The translations under genes were made by a program, and so were the position numbers. Source: Epinephelus fuscoguttatus (taxonomy: Eukaryota > Chordata > Actinopteri > Perciformes > Serranidae). Taken from it: a stretch of DNA of 64,000 bases. The stretch spans positions 36,234,143 through 36,298,142 of the forward strand of contig NC_064761.1 of assembly GCF_011397635.1 (NCBI RefSeq), given 5' to 3'. Positions 22,971 through 35,500 of this stretch are shown here, piece by piece. How positions within the stretch are numbered: position 1 is the stretch's first letter; every line of letters starts with the position of its first letter. The notes beneath the pieces are model-generated. The model was not told the DNA's origin. It did no database searches and saw only the letters and a program-made list of their open reading frames with translations.

Positions 22971-23480
22971 AATATACGGTAATAATAGATTTAGAGGTCT
23001 CTAAAAAAGAGCACAACAATAATTTTAATAATAACAGATTTGTAACAATAATAATATTAATAAAAATTCTGAAAATACTTCTAGGACTCAACTCAGCTTT
23101 ATTCATATAGCACCTTTCATAAATTCAATTCAATTCAACACCCCTAACAGAGACACAATTTCAAGGATGACACAAACAAGAACATAAAGTGTGACGACAC
23201 CCTGTGGCTGTGACTGGGCCATTACCACTGGGAAACCAACTTTTCACAGTTTATCACTAAATAATAAATAGCTCTGGTTTGAACTGGATTTAGAGGGATT
23301 TATGTAAGATTTAGAGGTCTCTTAAATATGATAATGATAATAATAATAATAAAAATTATAAAAATACTTCTACTACTCAACTCAGCTTTATTTATATAGC
23401 ACTGTTCATACAAACATTCAATTCAATTCAACGCCCCCTGACACAGACACAGTTTCAAGGATGACACAAACAGCTGAACA
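22796..23480 (+). repeat. Diverged direct duplication upstream of gadd45a
   Basis: CGACACCCTGTGGCCGTGACTGG at 22798 recurs as CGACACCCTGTGGCTGTGAC at 23195. GATTTAGAGGTCTCT at 22988 recurs near 23310. CTCAACTCAGCTTTATTCAT near 23090 recurs near 23378, followed in both by TTCAATTCAATTCAAC and AAGGATGACACAAAC. The unit is about 290-400 bp. The two copies differ mainly by trinucleotide arrays present only in the first. Confidence 0.75.
22859..22970. repeat. Complementary (AAT)n and (TTA)n arrays
   Basis: About 13 AAT units (22859-22898) are followed after about 35 nt by about 13 ATT/TTA units (22932-22970). The two arrays are reverse complements and can pair with each other. Confidence 0.9.
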
Positions 23481-24330
23481 TAAAGTTTTGCAAGAAAATT
23501 AGAAATTAGAAAAAAAGACAATAAATTAAAAAAATAAGAATAAAAAGGAAGTAAATAAATAAAATAGAATAAAAATAACCAGACAGGATAAAACCCAGTG
23601 GTTAAAACTTAAAATTCAAGACTGTAATATTACTCCACATTAAAAAGTCACATTAAAAAGATAGGTCTTTAATTTACTTTTAGAAATAGACAGAGAGTTT
23701 GCTATTTTAATCTCCAGAGACAGTGATAATAATAATGCAGATAGAACAACAACAACAAAAGAGGAGTATTGAGGAGTCTTGATAGTATATTGTTAGTCTT
23801 GTTTTTTTTATTGCTAAATTTACGTTTACGAATAAGACTGTCTACAATGCACCAGCACGCACAAAGATAACTCTGCAAAAGAGAGCCATTAGAAGGCATT
23901 TATTTAATTTTTATTATATTTCAGTTCCATATGAACTTTACAAATCCATGCAACAGTAGCAGTTCTGTCTGCTGATGAGCTTTCTACGTGTTTTTCCTCA
24001 TTTAGTGCTTAACTTCTCTTTCTAAACTTCTTGTAACAATATGTATGACAATGTACATAACTTTTTTGAACTGCAAATTTTGTCCCCAAAGGAAATCTTT
24101 ATCAACACCTGTTTTATCTAATATGATAAAGTTTTCGGTCTCTTCATCTTACTTCAATGATTTTTACTGCAGCAGAATGTATCTGAAAAGCCAGTTGATT
24201 ATATTATTCTAGTAGACTACCAAAAGTTTAATTTATATTTGTGATGTTAGCAATTTATATAATAAATACCGATACTTGTGTGTGGATACAATATTGCCAT
24301 ACAAAAATATCACAATACTATAAAAAAAAT
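23481..24330. other. AT-rich intergenic stretch
   Basis: The stretch is rich in AAATAAAA-like runs (23510-23580). No gene, splice-flanked block or known repeat was recognised. Confidence 0.4.
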
Positions 24331-24332
24331 AA

Positions 24333-24333
<1 letters not shown>

Positions 24334-24401
<68 letters not shown>
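24334..24401. repeat. (AT)n microsatellite, about 34 units
   Basis: Uninterrupted TA/AT dinucleotides. Apparent Tyr-Ile frames across it are artefacts. Confidence 0.97.
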
Positions 24402-24405
<4 letters not shown>

Positions 24406-24608
24406 CATGAGAATCCAGAAAATATGAGAATATTATGGATAAAAGAAGATAAAGGTAAGTGTAAAATGTAGGCAAATATAAAGCATTATAAAGTATCTGT
24501 GAGATGCTATGGTTGATCAAAGCCACTATGGACCCCAGTGCGTCTTGTCACACACTGCCACCCACTGGCCAGGTGTTGTAAGTGCAACACAGATCTCTGA
24601 AAACCAAG

Positions 24609-24934
24609 ATGGCTGAAGGAGTGCAAGAAATGTTGTGCAGCTCAGGAATTCATCACCAATCCTACTATGATAGGAGACACATGAAGGTAAATAAAATGTG
24701 TTAACATCAAGTAACATCTAAGAAGAAATACAGTTGTTGAAAATTCCAAGTAGGGCTATTGATTTTATGTTGGGAAGAAATTACAATTAATCATCTGTCC
24801 ACTAAACTGGACATCATGCAGCACTGGCTATATCTGAACTACAATTAATACCATAAGTGCAACCTTTATTTATTTATTTATTGTTGTAGAAAACAGGGGG
24901 AGGTGTGTGGGAGAGGCTGAGGCGCAAGGTTTAA
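24609..24934 (+). CDS. Candidate two-exon micropeptide (40 residues), unassigned
   Basis: Exon 1 (24609-24686) has an ATG in a good context (A at -3, G at +4) and encodes MAEGVQEMLCSSGIHHQSYY followed by DRRHMK, then donor GTAAAT. A T-rich tract ending TTGTTGTAG lies about 200 nt later. Splicing there keeps the phase and adds KTGGGVWERLRRKV before TAA (24890-24934). No family was recognised. The product would be soluble, with a basic C-terminus. It sits between the divergent gadd45a and sec16b genes. The junctions are compatible, but a short open frame with fitting splice signals can arise by chance. An orphan first exon of a longer transcript is another option. Confidence 0.3.
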
Positions 24935-25699
24935 GCTTCTGCATGGCATTGAACAGTATTAGAGTTAAAATATGTGGACACTCTAGTTTAACAGCATTAG
25001 AAATGTATATAGTTTCACATAATACATAAGTTTTTTTCATCGGTCTTCAGTTGAAAACTGAAATGCATGCTGTCCCCCTGAGTGGACATGTGACAAATGC
25101 ACTAAAGTGGAATATAAACACCTACGTAGTCATAATTCCTGCATGAAAGGTCTGAGACTGTACATCCAATAATCTGAATTTGAAAAAAAAGCTTTTTAGT
25201 TGAAGATTTAGACTTTTTTTAAAACTAGAAAAGCTAAGGAAAAGACTATATTTATGATTATTATTATTATGATTATGATTATTATTACATTTTAAAATTA
25301 TGCTACAGAATTATTATAATGTTTAAGCACTCTTTCCAGGTCACTTCCTTTTTTTTTTTTATCTTATTCTATTTTTATTTATTTTTTTTAACAAATTTTC
25401 TTTTTTTTACTATTATCTTGCTAATTTTTTGGGCCATCTCTTCTTTTGTTGCTCATTGCCTTTTACCCATGTTTTTAAAAGAAATCAAGCCAGTTCGTTC
25501 AGGTTTCAAAGGGTTAAATAAAATAAAATAAAATAAAGTAAAATAAAATAAATCTACCGTGGTCTCTATGAAAGTTTCTTTTTTTATTAATTCAGAGGCT
25601 GATACAAAATTAATGAAAAAACAACAACAACTGCCATAAACAGAAGTGGAGTTGCAGGCCTGACTGTGGGCAGCAAAGGATCTGAGCTGCAGCTGCAGT

Positions 25700-26188
25700 G
25701 ACTTTTCCTCGTTCCAGTTTATAATGAGTTAGAGCGCCTCTGCTGGGAGTGTAACAAAACCGCTCAGCTCCAAGTTGTCACCGCTGACCTGGAATCAGTT
25801 TCACCGTTCCCCTGCTCCCAGAAACATCTTAAAACTGACCGGAGACCAGCTCAGCCAACTCCGAGTAACGAGTGAGGCGCTCCGCTGCATCTTCTCTACC
25901 GGCAACGTGGCAACACTCAACACTCAGAGGTTGCACTTTCTCCCCACATGTAACTAACAATCCGAGGACGCGGTCAGTGATGTGGACCCGACCCAGAAAA
26001 GACTGACACTATATGTTTTTATGAATCATCCTGAAGATGGACGTGATTTCCTCTTTTTCCAGCTGTGTGAGACTGCAGCTGTCAAACTCCTCAGGGCGTG
26101 CTCCACTGTTTACTCTCAGGCTGGGATACACGCAGCAAGGATTATCCAAACCCTGAATGAGATGATTCTGATTTGAAAGAAGCATTTG
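25700..26188 (+). promoter_or_regulatory. Probable sec16b promoter and non-coding exon 1
   Basis: The block from about 25700 is richer in G+C and CpG than its flanks. It ends at a strong donor, TTTG|GTAAGT, after 26188. The next acceptor is CACCCCAG before 26486, just upstream of the sec16b start codon. The 5' boundary of the exon is not visible. Short upstream ATG frames, one starting at 25982, are present in this leader. Confidence 0.5.
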
Positions 26189-26516
26189 GTAAGTTTTTAT
26201 TCTCTCATTTAGATCATTTAAACTCTTGTTTTTAGCACTGGTTGCTGTGCAGTCACAACACACAGCTGTATCTGTCATTTAGTGAACTTTATCCTCCTGT
26301 TATCATGCTGACTTGTTATCAGCTCATGTTGAAGTGATGTGGCACTCATGAATGCACTTTGACTGCATGTGGCATGTGTGAGCTGTAACAACCCAAACAA
26401 CACTTACACCATCTGTGTGGATTTGACTTTGAAATAAGGATTTCAGAGGAGAGAATTGCAAACTCTGTCCCGTTATTCACCCCAGGTGGCTGAGGCAGGC
26501 TGATCTGTGTGACATC

Positions 26517-29500
26517 ATGGATCACAGGGGTCACCCCCGGCCCGACGCTGGCCGTCACTCCCACAGAAGCAAAGACAGAGAGGACTACTACAGGTATGCT
26601 CAGCAGGACAGGGACCAGAGCTACCCACCAGCGAACCCCAGAGAGAGGGACAGGCACTGGGCTCAGGCCGATGCCCGCTACAGGGGTCACTTCACCGGGC
26701 CCCCTGCCAGACCGGACCAGTATATTCACAACCCTCAGCAGTATCCTTATGGCTATGGCCATCTGGAACACCAAAGACCCCAGTCCAGGTGTGTATCATC
26801 ATGAGACCAGACAGATTGGCTGAAATGCTCTGTGTAAGGGACTGTTCTGTAGTTGTCAGAGGAAGAGGGTGGCTGGTGGAAAACCCATGACCCTCCCTCC
26901 ACCATGAATAACCATGTCTTTTAATACACTTTTTCTTTTTAATATGTCGTGGTGGAAGCATTTGTGGCGCATGATGTGTTCAAGGACCATTGGCAGTTTG
27001 AAAACTATCAATAATTTCTGTTTTTACAGTTTCTGACTGTGATAAATGCTGTCAAACAGACAAAAATGTCACATAGTGTGAATGCGCCATAAGCCAAAAT
27101 CAAAAAGACAGTTCCTTCCTCACTTCTTAGAAAATAATTTGATATGGCTCCCATGTTTTGCACCACCCCTCCCCCCTTAATAAGCAACGAAATAATCTTT
27201 GGCGCTATTCAGGAATTATCCCACCCCGATTTCCTGTATTATATGGACTGTCTCAGAATGATTGCAACTAATTATTAGGAAGACGTTAGTCATAATTTGA
27301 GTGTATGTAATCACATTTTGGGGAAAGCATGGTGGTGCAAAAGCCCAGGTTCACGTAGAGCATGTTTGCCTTCCCCCTGCGCCTCAGAGCATGCTGGGAC
27401 ACTCACCAGACACCTGTCACTGTAGAAGGGTGAGAGGAAGAAGGGGGAAGCTGAACACTCTTACTCCACTATGATATTTAGATTTTAAATTCTTTAAGAG
27501 AGTGTTTTCAGCACATCATGCGTTATATTGGAAGAACATGAATAAATGCATTGATGAAACTAGATGCTCTTTATTTCCAGGCATGGGTATGAATATCCGC
27601 CCCACAGCCACTGGGACTACAGAGACAGCTACGGTTATTATGAGCATGACTACTACAGAGGACAGCATGCACGACAAGGTACAGTGAGACAAAACAAAGC
27701 TCATGTTAGCACCGCACTACTCTCTACGTCTCAGTGAAAACAATCAACATGGTATGTTACTCTGATCATCAAGATGCTGGCCAGTGGGGGCCCCAGGACC
27801 CTGTGAGAGCGGGATATTACCATGACAGAACATACAAGCAGGAACAGTCAGGGAGCTCCTACGCTGAGGAGTACAGGTGAGCCACGGGATTCCTTTCATT
27901 GATTTGTAACTGACAGTAGAAAGCTGATAAGTAGGGAAGCCTTTGGTTCTGGCATTCATGTGGATACCACCTGACATGTTCCACCCACTCAAACACTATT
28001 GCAGACCAAGTACCCCCCCTCATGGCAACAGTACTCCCCAATGGCAGTGGCCCCCCAGCAGGATAATGCACCATGCCACACTGCCAACATGGCTCAGGAA
28101 TGGCCCAAGGAATGTGACAAAGACCTCAAAGTGTCAACCTGGCCTCCAAATTCCCCAGATCCCAATCTGAATGAGCATCTGTGGCACGTGCCATTAACCC
28201 ACCTCACAACCCACTGGACTAAATGGATCTGCCGCCAACACACTGGTGCCAACACCGCAGGACACTCCCAGAGATCCTGTGTCCATGCCTCCACAGGTCA
28301 GAGCCAAGTCCCATCCAAGGAGGCCCCACTTTGGTTTAGAGGTACATCTGGGGTACCAGCACATCACAAGAATCCTTGAGCAGATTGGGACCTGGGAAAT
28401 TTAGAAGCCAGGTCGACATGCTTGGTCTGCAAGTGTCAGGTGGTATCCACATGAATGCCAGAACCAAAGGTTTCCCAGCAGAACAATACATTGGAACAAA
28501 ATAATCAAAGTTATTCACTTCACCTGTCAGTGGTTTGAATGTTGTGGCTGATTGGTGTATTACCAGTACATCCTCTGTTTGTACGTTTTTGCTTAATGTA
28601 CATAAATATGCTGGACGTAGGCCAGGAATAGCTTTGTAAACAAGAGGATGTCAATGAAAAAGTCTAAGAAATTGTAAAGAGAGCCAACTAACCCGAGCAT
28701 ACAGGATACAGTGATGAGTCAGGGGTTTACAGTTGCTAATAAATAGATGAATAAATATCAATGTATCACTGCTTTCATTCTTTCAGGTATGATCAAGGCA
28801 CAGACCACTCCCAGCATTACCTCAACGACTACGAGGATAATCCCTCCAGAGACAATGAAGAGTTGTCCTCTTATTACCAGGGGACATTAGAAAGTTCCAA
28901 AAACTCAGGGTTATCCTCCAGCAGCTATGAGCTGAGTCAGTACATTAACGGAGCAGAGCACAACGAGCCTGACCCTCAGTCTCTTCACACAGGTGTGTGT
29001 AACAATTAAAGCTGTTTCCCTCCACTTCACTTCTCTGCAGTGTGTATCTTGACACGTAGTCCTCTGTGCTCCATATCTCCTCAGAGCATGGAGCTGTGCA
29101 TCAGGTGTCAGCTCCTCTGAAGTACTCCATCCCTCATGCGGTTGTCAGCTTTGGGCCGGCAGGCCAGCTTATACGGGTCAGCCCAGGGTTGTCCACACAG
29201 GAAAATGTCAGCCAGGTGGAAATCCACAGTCTGGAAGTAGGTTCTAGCTTGTATTGATAAATTTAACTGTAAATTTATTATGTTGATCTGTTCTATACGA
29301 CATCTATTGCACGTCTGTCCGTCCTGGAAGAGGGATCCCTCCTCAGTTGCTCTTCCTGAGGTTTCTACTGTTTTTTCCCCCGTTAAAGGGTTTTTATTGG
29401 GGAGTTTTTCCTTATCCGCTGTGAGGGTCATAAGGACAGAGGGATGTCGTATGCTGTAAAGCCCTGTGAGGCAAATTGTGATTTGTGATATTGGGCTTTA

Positions 29501-32500
29501 TAAATAAAATTGATTGATTGAATTGATTAAAAAAGTAAAATAAAATAAAATAAAATAAAATAAAATAAAATAAAATAAAATAAAATAAAATAAAATAAAA
29601 TTACATTACATTACATTACATTACATTAAATAAGATAAAATTAAATTAAATTAAATTAAATTAAATTAAATTAAGTTGAGTTGAGTTGTGTTGTGTTTTA
29701 TTTTATTTTATTTTATTTTATTTGACTTTACTTTACTTTACTTTACTTTACTTTACTTATGTTGACCCTCCCTGAAGCCACAAATACTTTTCTTTTAGCC
29801 TCCCTGATGGAGAGAAAATGCATGACCCTGCCTTCACCATAAATAACCATATTTTTTAATATTCTCAAATGCAGGTATTGGAGCCAGTGCAATAACTTAC
29901 TAATCACTTCATTACATAATTACTTCATTACCTCAGATGGTATTTAAAATAAATACAAAATAAAACCATTCTAGGTTGTATGTTGCGCCCAAAACCTAAG
30001 CCCAAAGCCCCCCCCCCCCCAAAAAAAACATAAGTTCCTCCCAGTGCTTTCCACCACCTCCTCCACTGTCACAAGTATTGAACAGTCCCTTATATCTGCA
30101 CAGGTAATTCTGGGTGAGACAAAGGAACAGCAGGAGATGAGAAACTTCCCAGGGCCTTTAGCCAGGTATGGCATTGTCATTTTTCACTGCTTACCACTAG
30201 TCTCACAACTCGACATCAGAAAACATTCTGCTGAGTGTCAGGTCTTAAACATGACTCAGAGATTATGTGTTCAATGTTGTGTGTATCTGTTTTTTCATGC
30301 TTTTCAAGGGAGGATTTGCACAAAGTAGATGCTATAGAGTTTGCCCACCAGAGGGCAGGCGCCTGCCTGAGAGCTGACCAGCTGCCTGATAAGAGATCTG
30401 CTGTCCTCCTGTGGAACCTACTGATCCTGCTCTGCAGACAGAATGGAGTAAGTGGATCATGTCTTGTTATACGTAAAAACAACCTATATTTAGCTGAGCA
30501 TCAATGAATCATTTTTTTTCTGATAAAATTATCTTTAAATTTCCATTGTTTCAGCAAATAGTTGGCTCAGATATCGCTGAGCTGCTGATGCAGGGTTCCC
30601 ATTCAGATGGAAGCTGGGTGGCAGATCCTCCCACGCTCATCGACTTCAGTGACAGCACAACTGCCGAAGCACCGCCTAGCAGAGGAGACGATGACCTGCT
30701 CACAGGAGACTCAAGCAGCTTCAGCTCTGAGGCCTCTGCCAAGGCCCTGCAAAGCTACACTAAACTGCTGCTGGCTGGAAGAAAGAAGGTTTCTACTTTT
30801 TTAAAATCTCAATTCGTCTGATGTGTATGATTTATTGAGTTCCTTTACTTAAGTAAAAGTAATGGCACAACAATGTAAAAATATTCCTTTCCAGTCCTGC
30901 ACTCAACACCTAGTATTGCCAAATGCACTCAAAGTATCAAAAGTAAAAGTACTCATTCTGCAAAAAAAAAATGTTGTAGCTCATTAAAGTAGAGCTAGAT
31001 TTAAAGGGACACTCTATCCAAAAATAAAGAAGTAGACATTTTTTCCTTAGCTGTTGTGCTATTTATCAGTCTAGATTGTTTTGAGGTGAGTTGCTGAGTG
31101 TTGGAGATATCAGCCGTAGAGATGTCTTAGATAGCTCAGTGATGCTAGGTGAGCTAGCAGTAGGAGTGTAGTTCAGTAGACAGAAAAGACTTCCTGTATG
31201 AAATCTTGAGTAACCAGGTCATGATTTCTGCAGAGAGACATTGCTGTTGAGTTTTTCAAATGTACTTTTTTTGGCGCTTTGAGCACCACAAGTCAAGTGT
31301 CATCTAGTTCCATTATATTAGAGAGAAGGCAGACATCTCTACAGCCAATACCTCCAACACTCGGCAGTTCACACCAAAACAATCTAGACTGAAAAACAGC
31401 TCTACAGGTAAGAGGAAACATGCAATTTGGTTTGGGGGTTAACTGTCCCTTTAAATATTATGTATATTTAGAAAGGTTAGTCCAGTAGTTGCCAACTGGG
31501 GCCCTTAAATTAAAATAAAACCATGTGAGAAGTTTAGAGGGGAAGTCGAGGTGGATTCATACTTGTGTGTCACCTCTATGCAGAGCCTACGCCGTAGCCT
31601 ATTTATGTGCTTTTGCAAGCATTCATACTTGGGCAGTGGTGTGTCTGTGTTACACCTCCAAAACACTAGTCAGCAGTGGGGTTTCTGTGAAGTGCTGTAA
31701 ATTTGAGTTGATTCAAAACACACATTAAACATGGCTTAATAGGAAAAACTTCAAACACAAGTACACATATTGGCTTCATTATAACTCACAGGATTCACAG
31801 ACAAAACAACTGTCTTATACTAAACATATTTTCCAAACAAATACAACATGCTAATGTTATTAGCACAAGCCTATGGTATTTTACATTCTGTAAATTAGCC
31901 TAGTGGCTAGCAGAGTCACCAGCCAAAAAGACTGAGAAGCACTGGTTTAATCTTAAACAACACAGTGTACTTTAAGTTTGACATATGTTTTTAATGTGAA
32001 ATCCTAATCTGAAAAGCCACCAGTAACTACAAATAAAAGTAAAATGCACAATGTTCAGTGCAGTAAATATACTGAAGTAAAAGAATAAAGTAGCATAAAA
32101 TGGAAACACTCAAGTTAAATACAGATGCCGCAAAATTGCACTTAGGTACTTATCTAAATGTACTTTTCACCAGTGGTAATCACAGCATTATGCCAACCGC
32201 CAGAATATATGATCTACCCTCCAGCTCAGTAAATAAGTACAGTATATACTTATATCATAATCTGCATGTGTTTAAATAGTTTATCAGGCACCTGTTAGGA
32301 TACATCCTTTAACTGAGCGGTCCAGAGTTTTGCGTCACAGCTTCGTACTAGTTTTTGTGGATGTCATACTATGCTGAGTGTTCATCCCCTGACACTTTCT
32401 CATGTGGTTTCCAGGAGGCCTTGGAGTCAGCGATGAGCAGCAGCCTGTGGGGACATGCACTTTTCCTAGCTAGCAAAATGAACAACAGGACTTACACCAC

Positions 32501-35500
32501 TGTGCTGAACAGGTGAGAAAAGCAAAGTCATCAGAGACATGCAAGAAATCCATACACAGCTGTTAACACCAGCAGTAGTTTGTAAAGAAATTCCCCCTCT
32601 GAGTAAATTTAGGTACTAATGATCTGCCTTAAACTTGAGTTGCAGCTACAAGGAGATGTGGTCACTATTTCTGTCGCTTGATTTAGGGGTGTATCCTCAG
32701 CTTCCTGTGTGTGCTTTAGCTGAGCCTCCAGGAACGCAGCTGAGCCACAAAGCATTTTGGCACAGTGGCCACACAGGGTATTGTAACTTCCTTGTTGGTC
32801 ACATGATGCACACTTGTCAAAGACCATTTTGCTCCCCAGACACAATCAGTGGGGAGCAGCAGCTGTAAAACAGTGAATACATTTTTTTTTTTTTAGAAAT
32901 GACTCTTTTTATTATCAGAATTTGATCCATTTGGTTCAGTAACATTTGAGAGATGACTGGTTGCCCTATCAATCAATCAATCAATTTTATTTATAAAGCC
33001 CAATATCACAAATGTAGATCAAAACCTTGTGTCGGGTGCTTATGGAGAACGGGTAACAACAGGATGCACAGGAAGGCAATCCAGGCACTACAAAAATATA
33101 TAAAACAAGGAAGGAAGTATTAAAAAGCCTTTATTGTAGTGGCTAAATCATTATAAGAGCCAACATGTTACAACTACTACAGGTCTTCATCAGGGCTTTA
33201 AAAACATACAACAAAGGTAGATATGACACACACACTGATGTCATCACAGTTCACACTTTAGGTCAAGAAAAAAACTCTGATTTTTTGGTTCCGTCTGAGA
33301 ACCAGCAGGAAAAGGGGTACGAGTGGCAGCCACCCTGAAAACTGCCTATCTGCAAAAGCATTCCCCGAAAATGCAAAGAGTTTTCAAAAGCGGCTTCTGC
33401 ATCTTGGCACCATGTAAGTACCGCATCCTGTAGCAAGACAGCAGAAGTCACTGAAACTAAGATTTGTACATATTTGGACAATTTCTCGACTGGTGGGTCG
33501 GGCCCCAAAAATGGGTCGCAGGGTCATTTTGACTGGGTCGCAGATTCACAAATCTTTTGTGAAATATTGTAACATTTTTCCTCAAAATTTTACAATTTTT
33601 TTCTAAAAAAATTGTGACCTTTTCTTAAAGTTTTACGATTTTTGTCTCAAAATTTAATGATTTTTTGTCAATATTTTGACTTTTTCCGAAATTTTATGAT
33701 TTTTCCTTGAAACCTTACTTTTTTCTAAAAATTCTTTACTTTTTTCTCAAATAAATGACTTTTTTGCAAAATATTGCAACTTTGTTCATGTAATTTTGCA
33801 ACTTTTTTCTAGAAATATTTTCTAGAAATTCTCAAAATGTTAGTCTGTGTATTACATACAATAGTCAATACAAAGATGATGAATAAACACGAATACGTGC
33901 CAAAACACTATTGTATATCATGAAAAAAGTCAAAAAGTAAAATTTCAAGGAAGTGTCTGTGAAATAGATTTGAGTGGAGAGTCAAAAATTTGGGTCACGA
34001 CTTAATGACTGAGGAAAAATGTGGGTCCTGAAAATAGACCAGTTGCTGGCACTGTGTTGTACAACTGGGTACTCAGACACCAGCATTATCAGCTCTTTCA
34101 TCTTGTCGGCTTCTGCAACGCCCGCCCCCTTCTTAATGACTGACCAAAACCAGGCAGCTACTGCCAGAGGTTCAACAAGGTGAACTCTGTGTTGCAGAGC
34201 AAAATCTGTGCATATTCATTTGCCTGCAGTCAGAACTCAGGAAGAAGACTTGTAATTTGTAAATTTGTGTAGCACATAGCAAGAAACACAGGACATCTAC
34301 TCTGTCCAATAAGTCCTGTGGCTTTCCACACCTCTGTGTCCAAAAATAATTCCCTTTATTTAGAAGTTGTAGAAGGTAATGAAAACAGTAGGCGATTGGA
34401 CCTCTGGAGCACTTTAACATGGCTTCCTGCTCGTAATCACTTTCAAAATAAAAGAAAAAAAGTTAATGTTTATTAGTAGCTTTAATAAGAATTTGTCAGG
34501 TAGGCAAAGGAGGACACTGTTTTGACAAAGCAATAATAATTCTGAGTTTATCAGAGTTTATCTCGGCTGCTGAGTTATTAATAATTCGCAGAGGGTTGGG
34601 CTGTACATAACAAACCATAAACACTTTGTTGGAGAGTGTAAATAATCTCTTGACATACAATAAGATCAAGCCTTTAAATCTCCGCTGTCACAGCGTAGTG
34701 TGGATAACATTACAGAGAGATGTTCGTATTATGTCACTAAAGTACTGTTTCTGTAAACTATTTCTCATGTAACCCGATCCATTATACAGACTGTTTTGGC
34801 ATTAGCGGTGTGTCTCACATGTCACCAGAGGAATGTTTGGGGGGGAGGGTAGATAGGCAGGCAGAGTTTTATCTGTGAGTTACATCAGCACAGTGTATCT
34901 GTACAGAGCAGCTACAGGGACGCTTTTTAACTGTGACGGCTTCTGCTTTAGTACAGTAGCTCTGCTGTTAGCAGGTAATGACGCCTTGGTTAAGATGAAC
35001 AATGACACAAACAGCTCTTTTGTCAGGTTTACAGGCCAGCTAACAGCCAGTGATCCCCTCCAGACTCTCTTCCACCTGCTGACTGGCAGAATCCCGGCTG
35101 TAGCCATGGTAAAACACATAGAACATAAACTCTTCACACATCCCAATCAACACAAGTGCAATCATTGAATTGTTAAAATGTCTACCTTATTAGTCAGTAA
35201 GAGTCTTGATAGTGATTCTCTTTTTCCAGTGCTGTGGAAATGAAAAATGGGGAGACTGGAGGCCCCATCTGGCTGTCATGCTCTCCAATGAGACAGGAAG
35301 TCCCTCCGTCCAACAGCAGGCCATAGTCACCATGGGGGACACTCTCGGTATGGACGCACTGACTGACAGGCTGCAATGTTGTTTCTGCACAGATATATGA
35401 ACAGGATGTTTTCTGTTGCTCTTCCCCATGTAGCCTCTAAAGGCCTGCTACATGCCGCCCATGTCTGCTACCTGACGGCCAGCGTTCCCTTCGGGGTGTT

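Noticed and set aside
26346-26774. 142-codon minus-strand frame
   Set aside because: It is antisense to the first coding exon of sec16b and has no recognisable domain.
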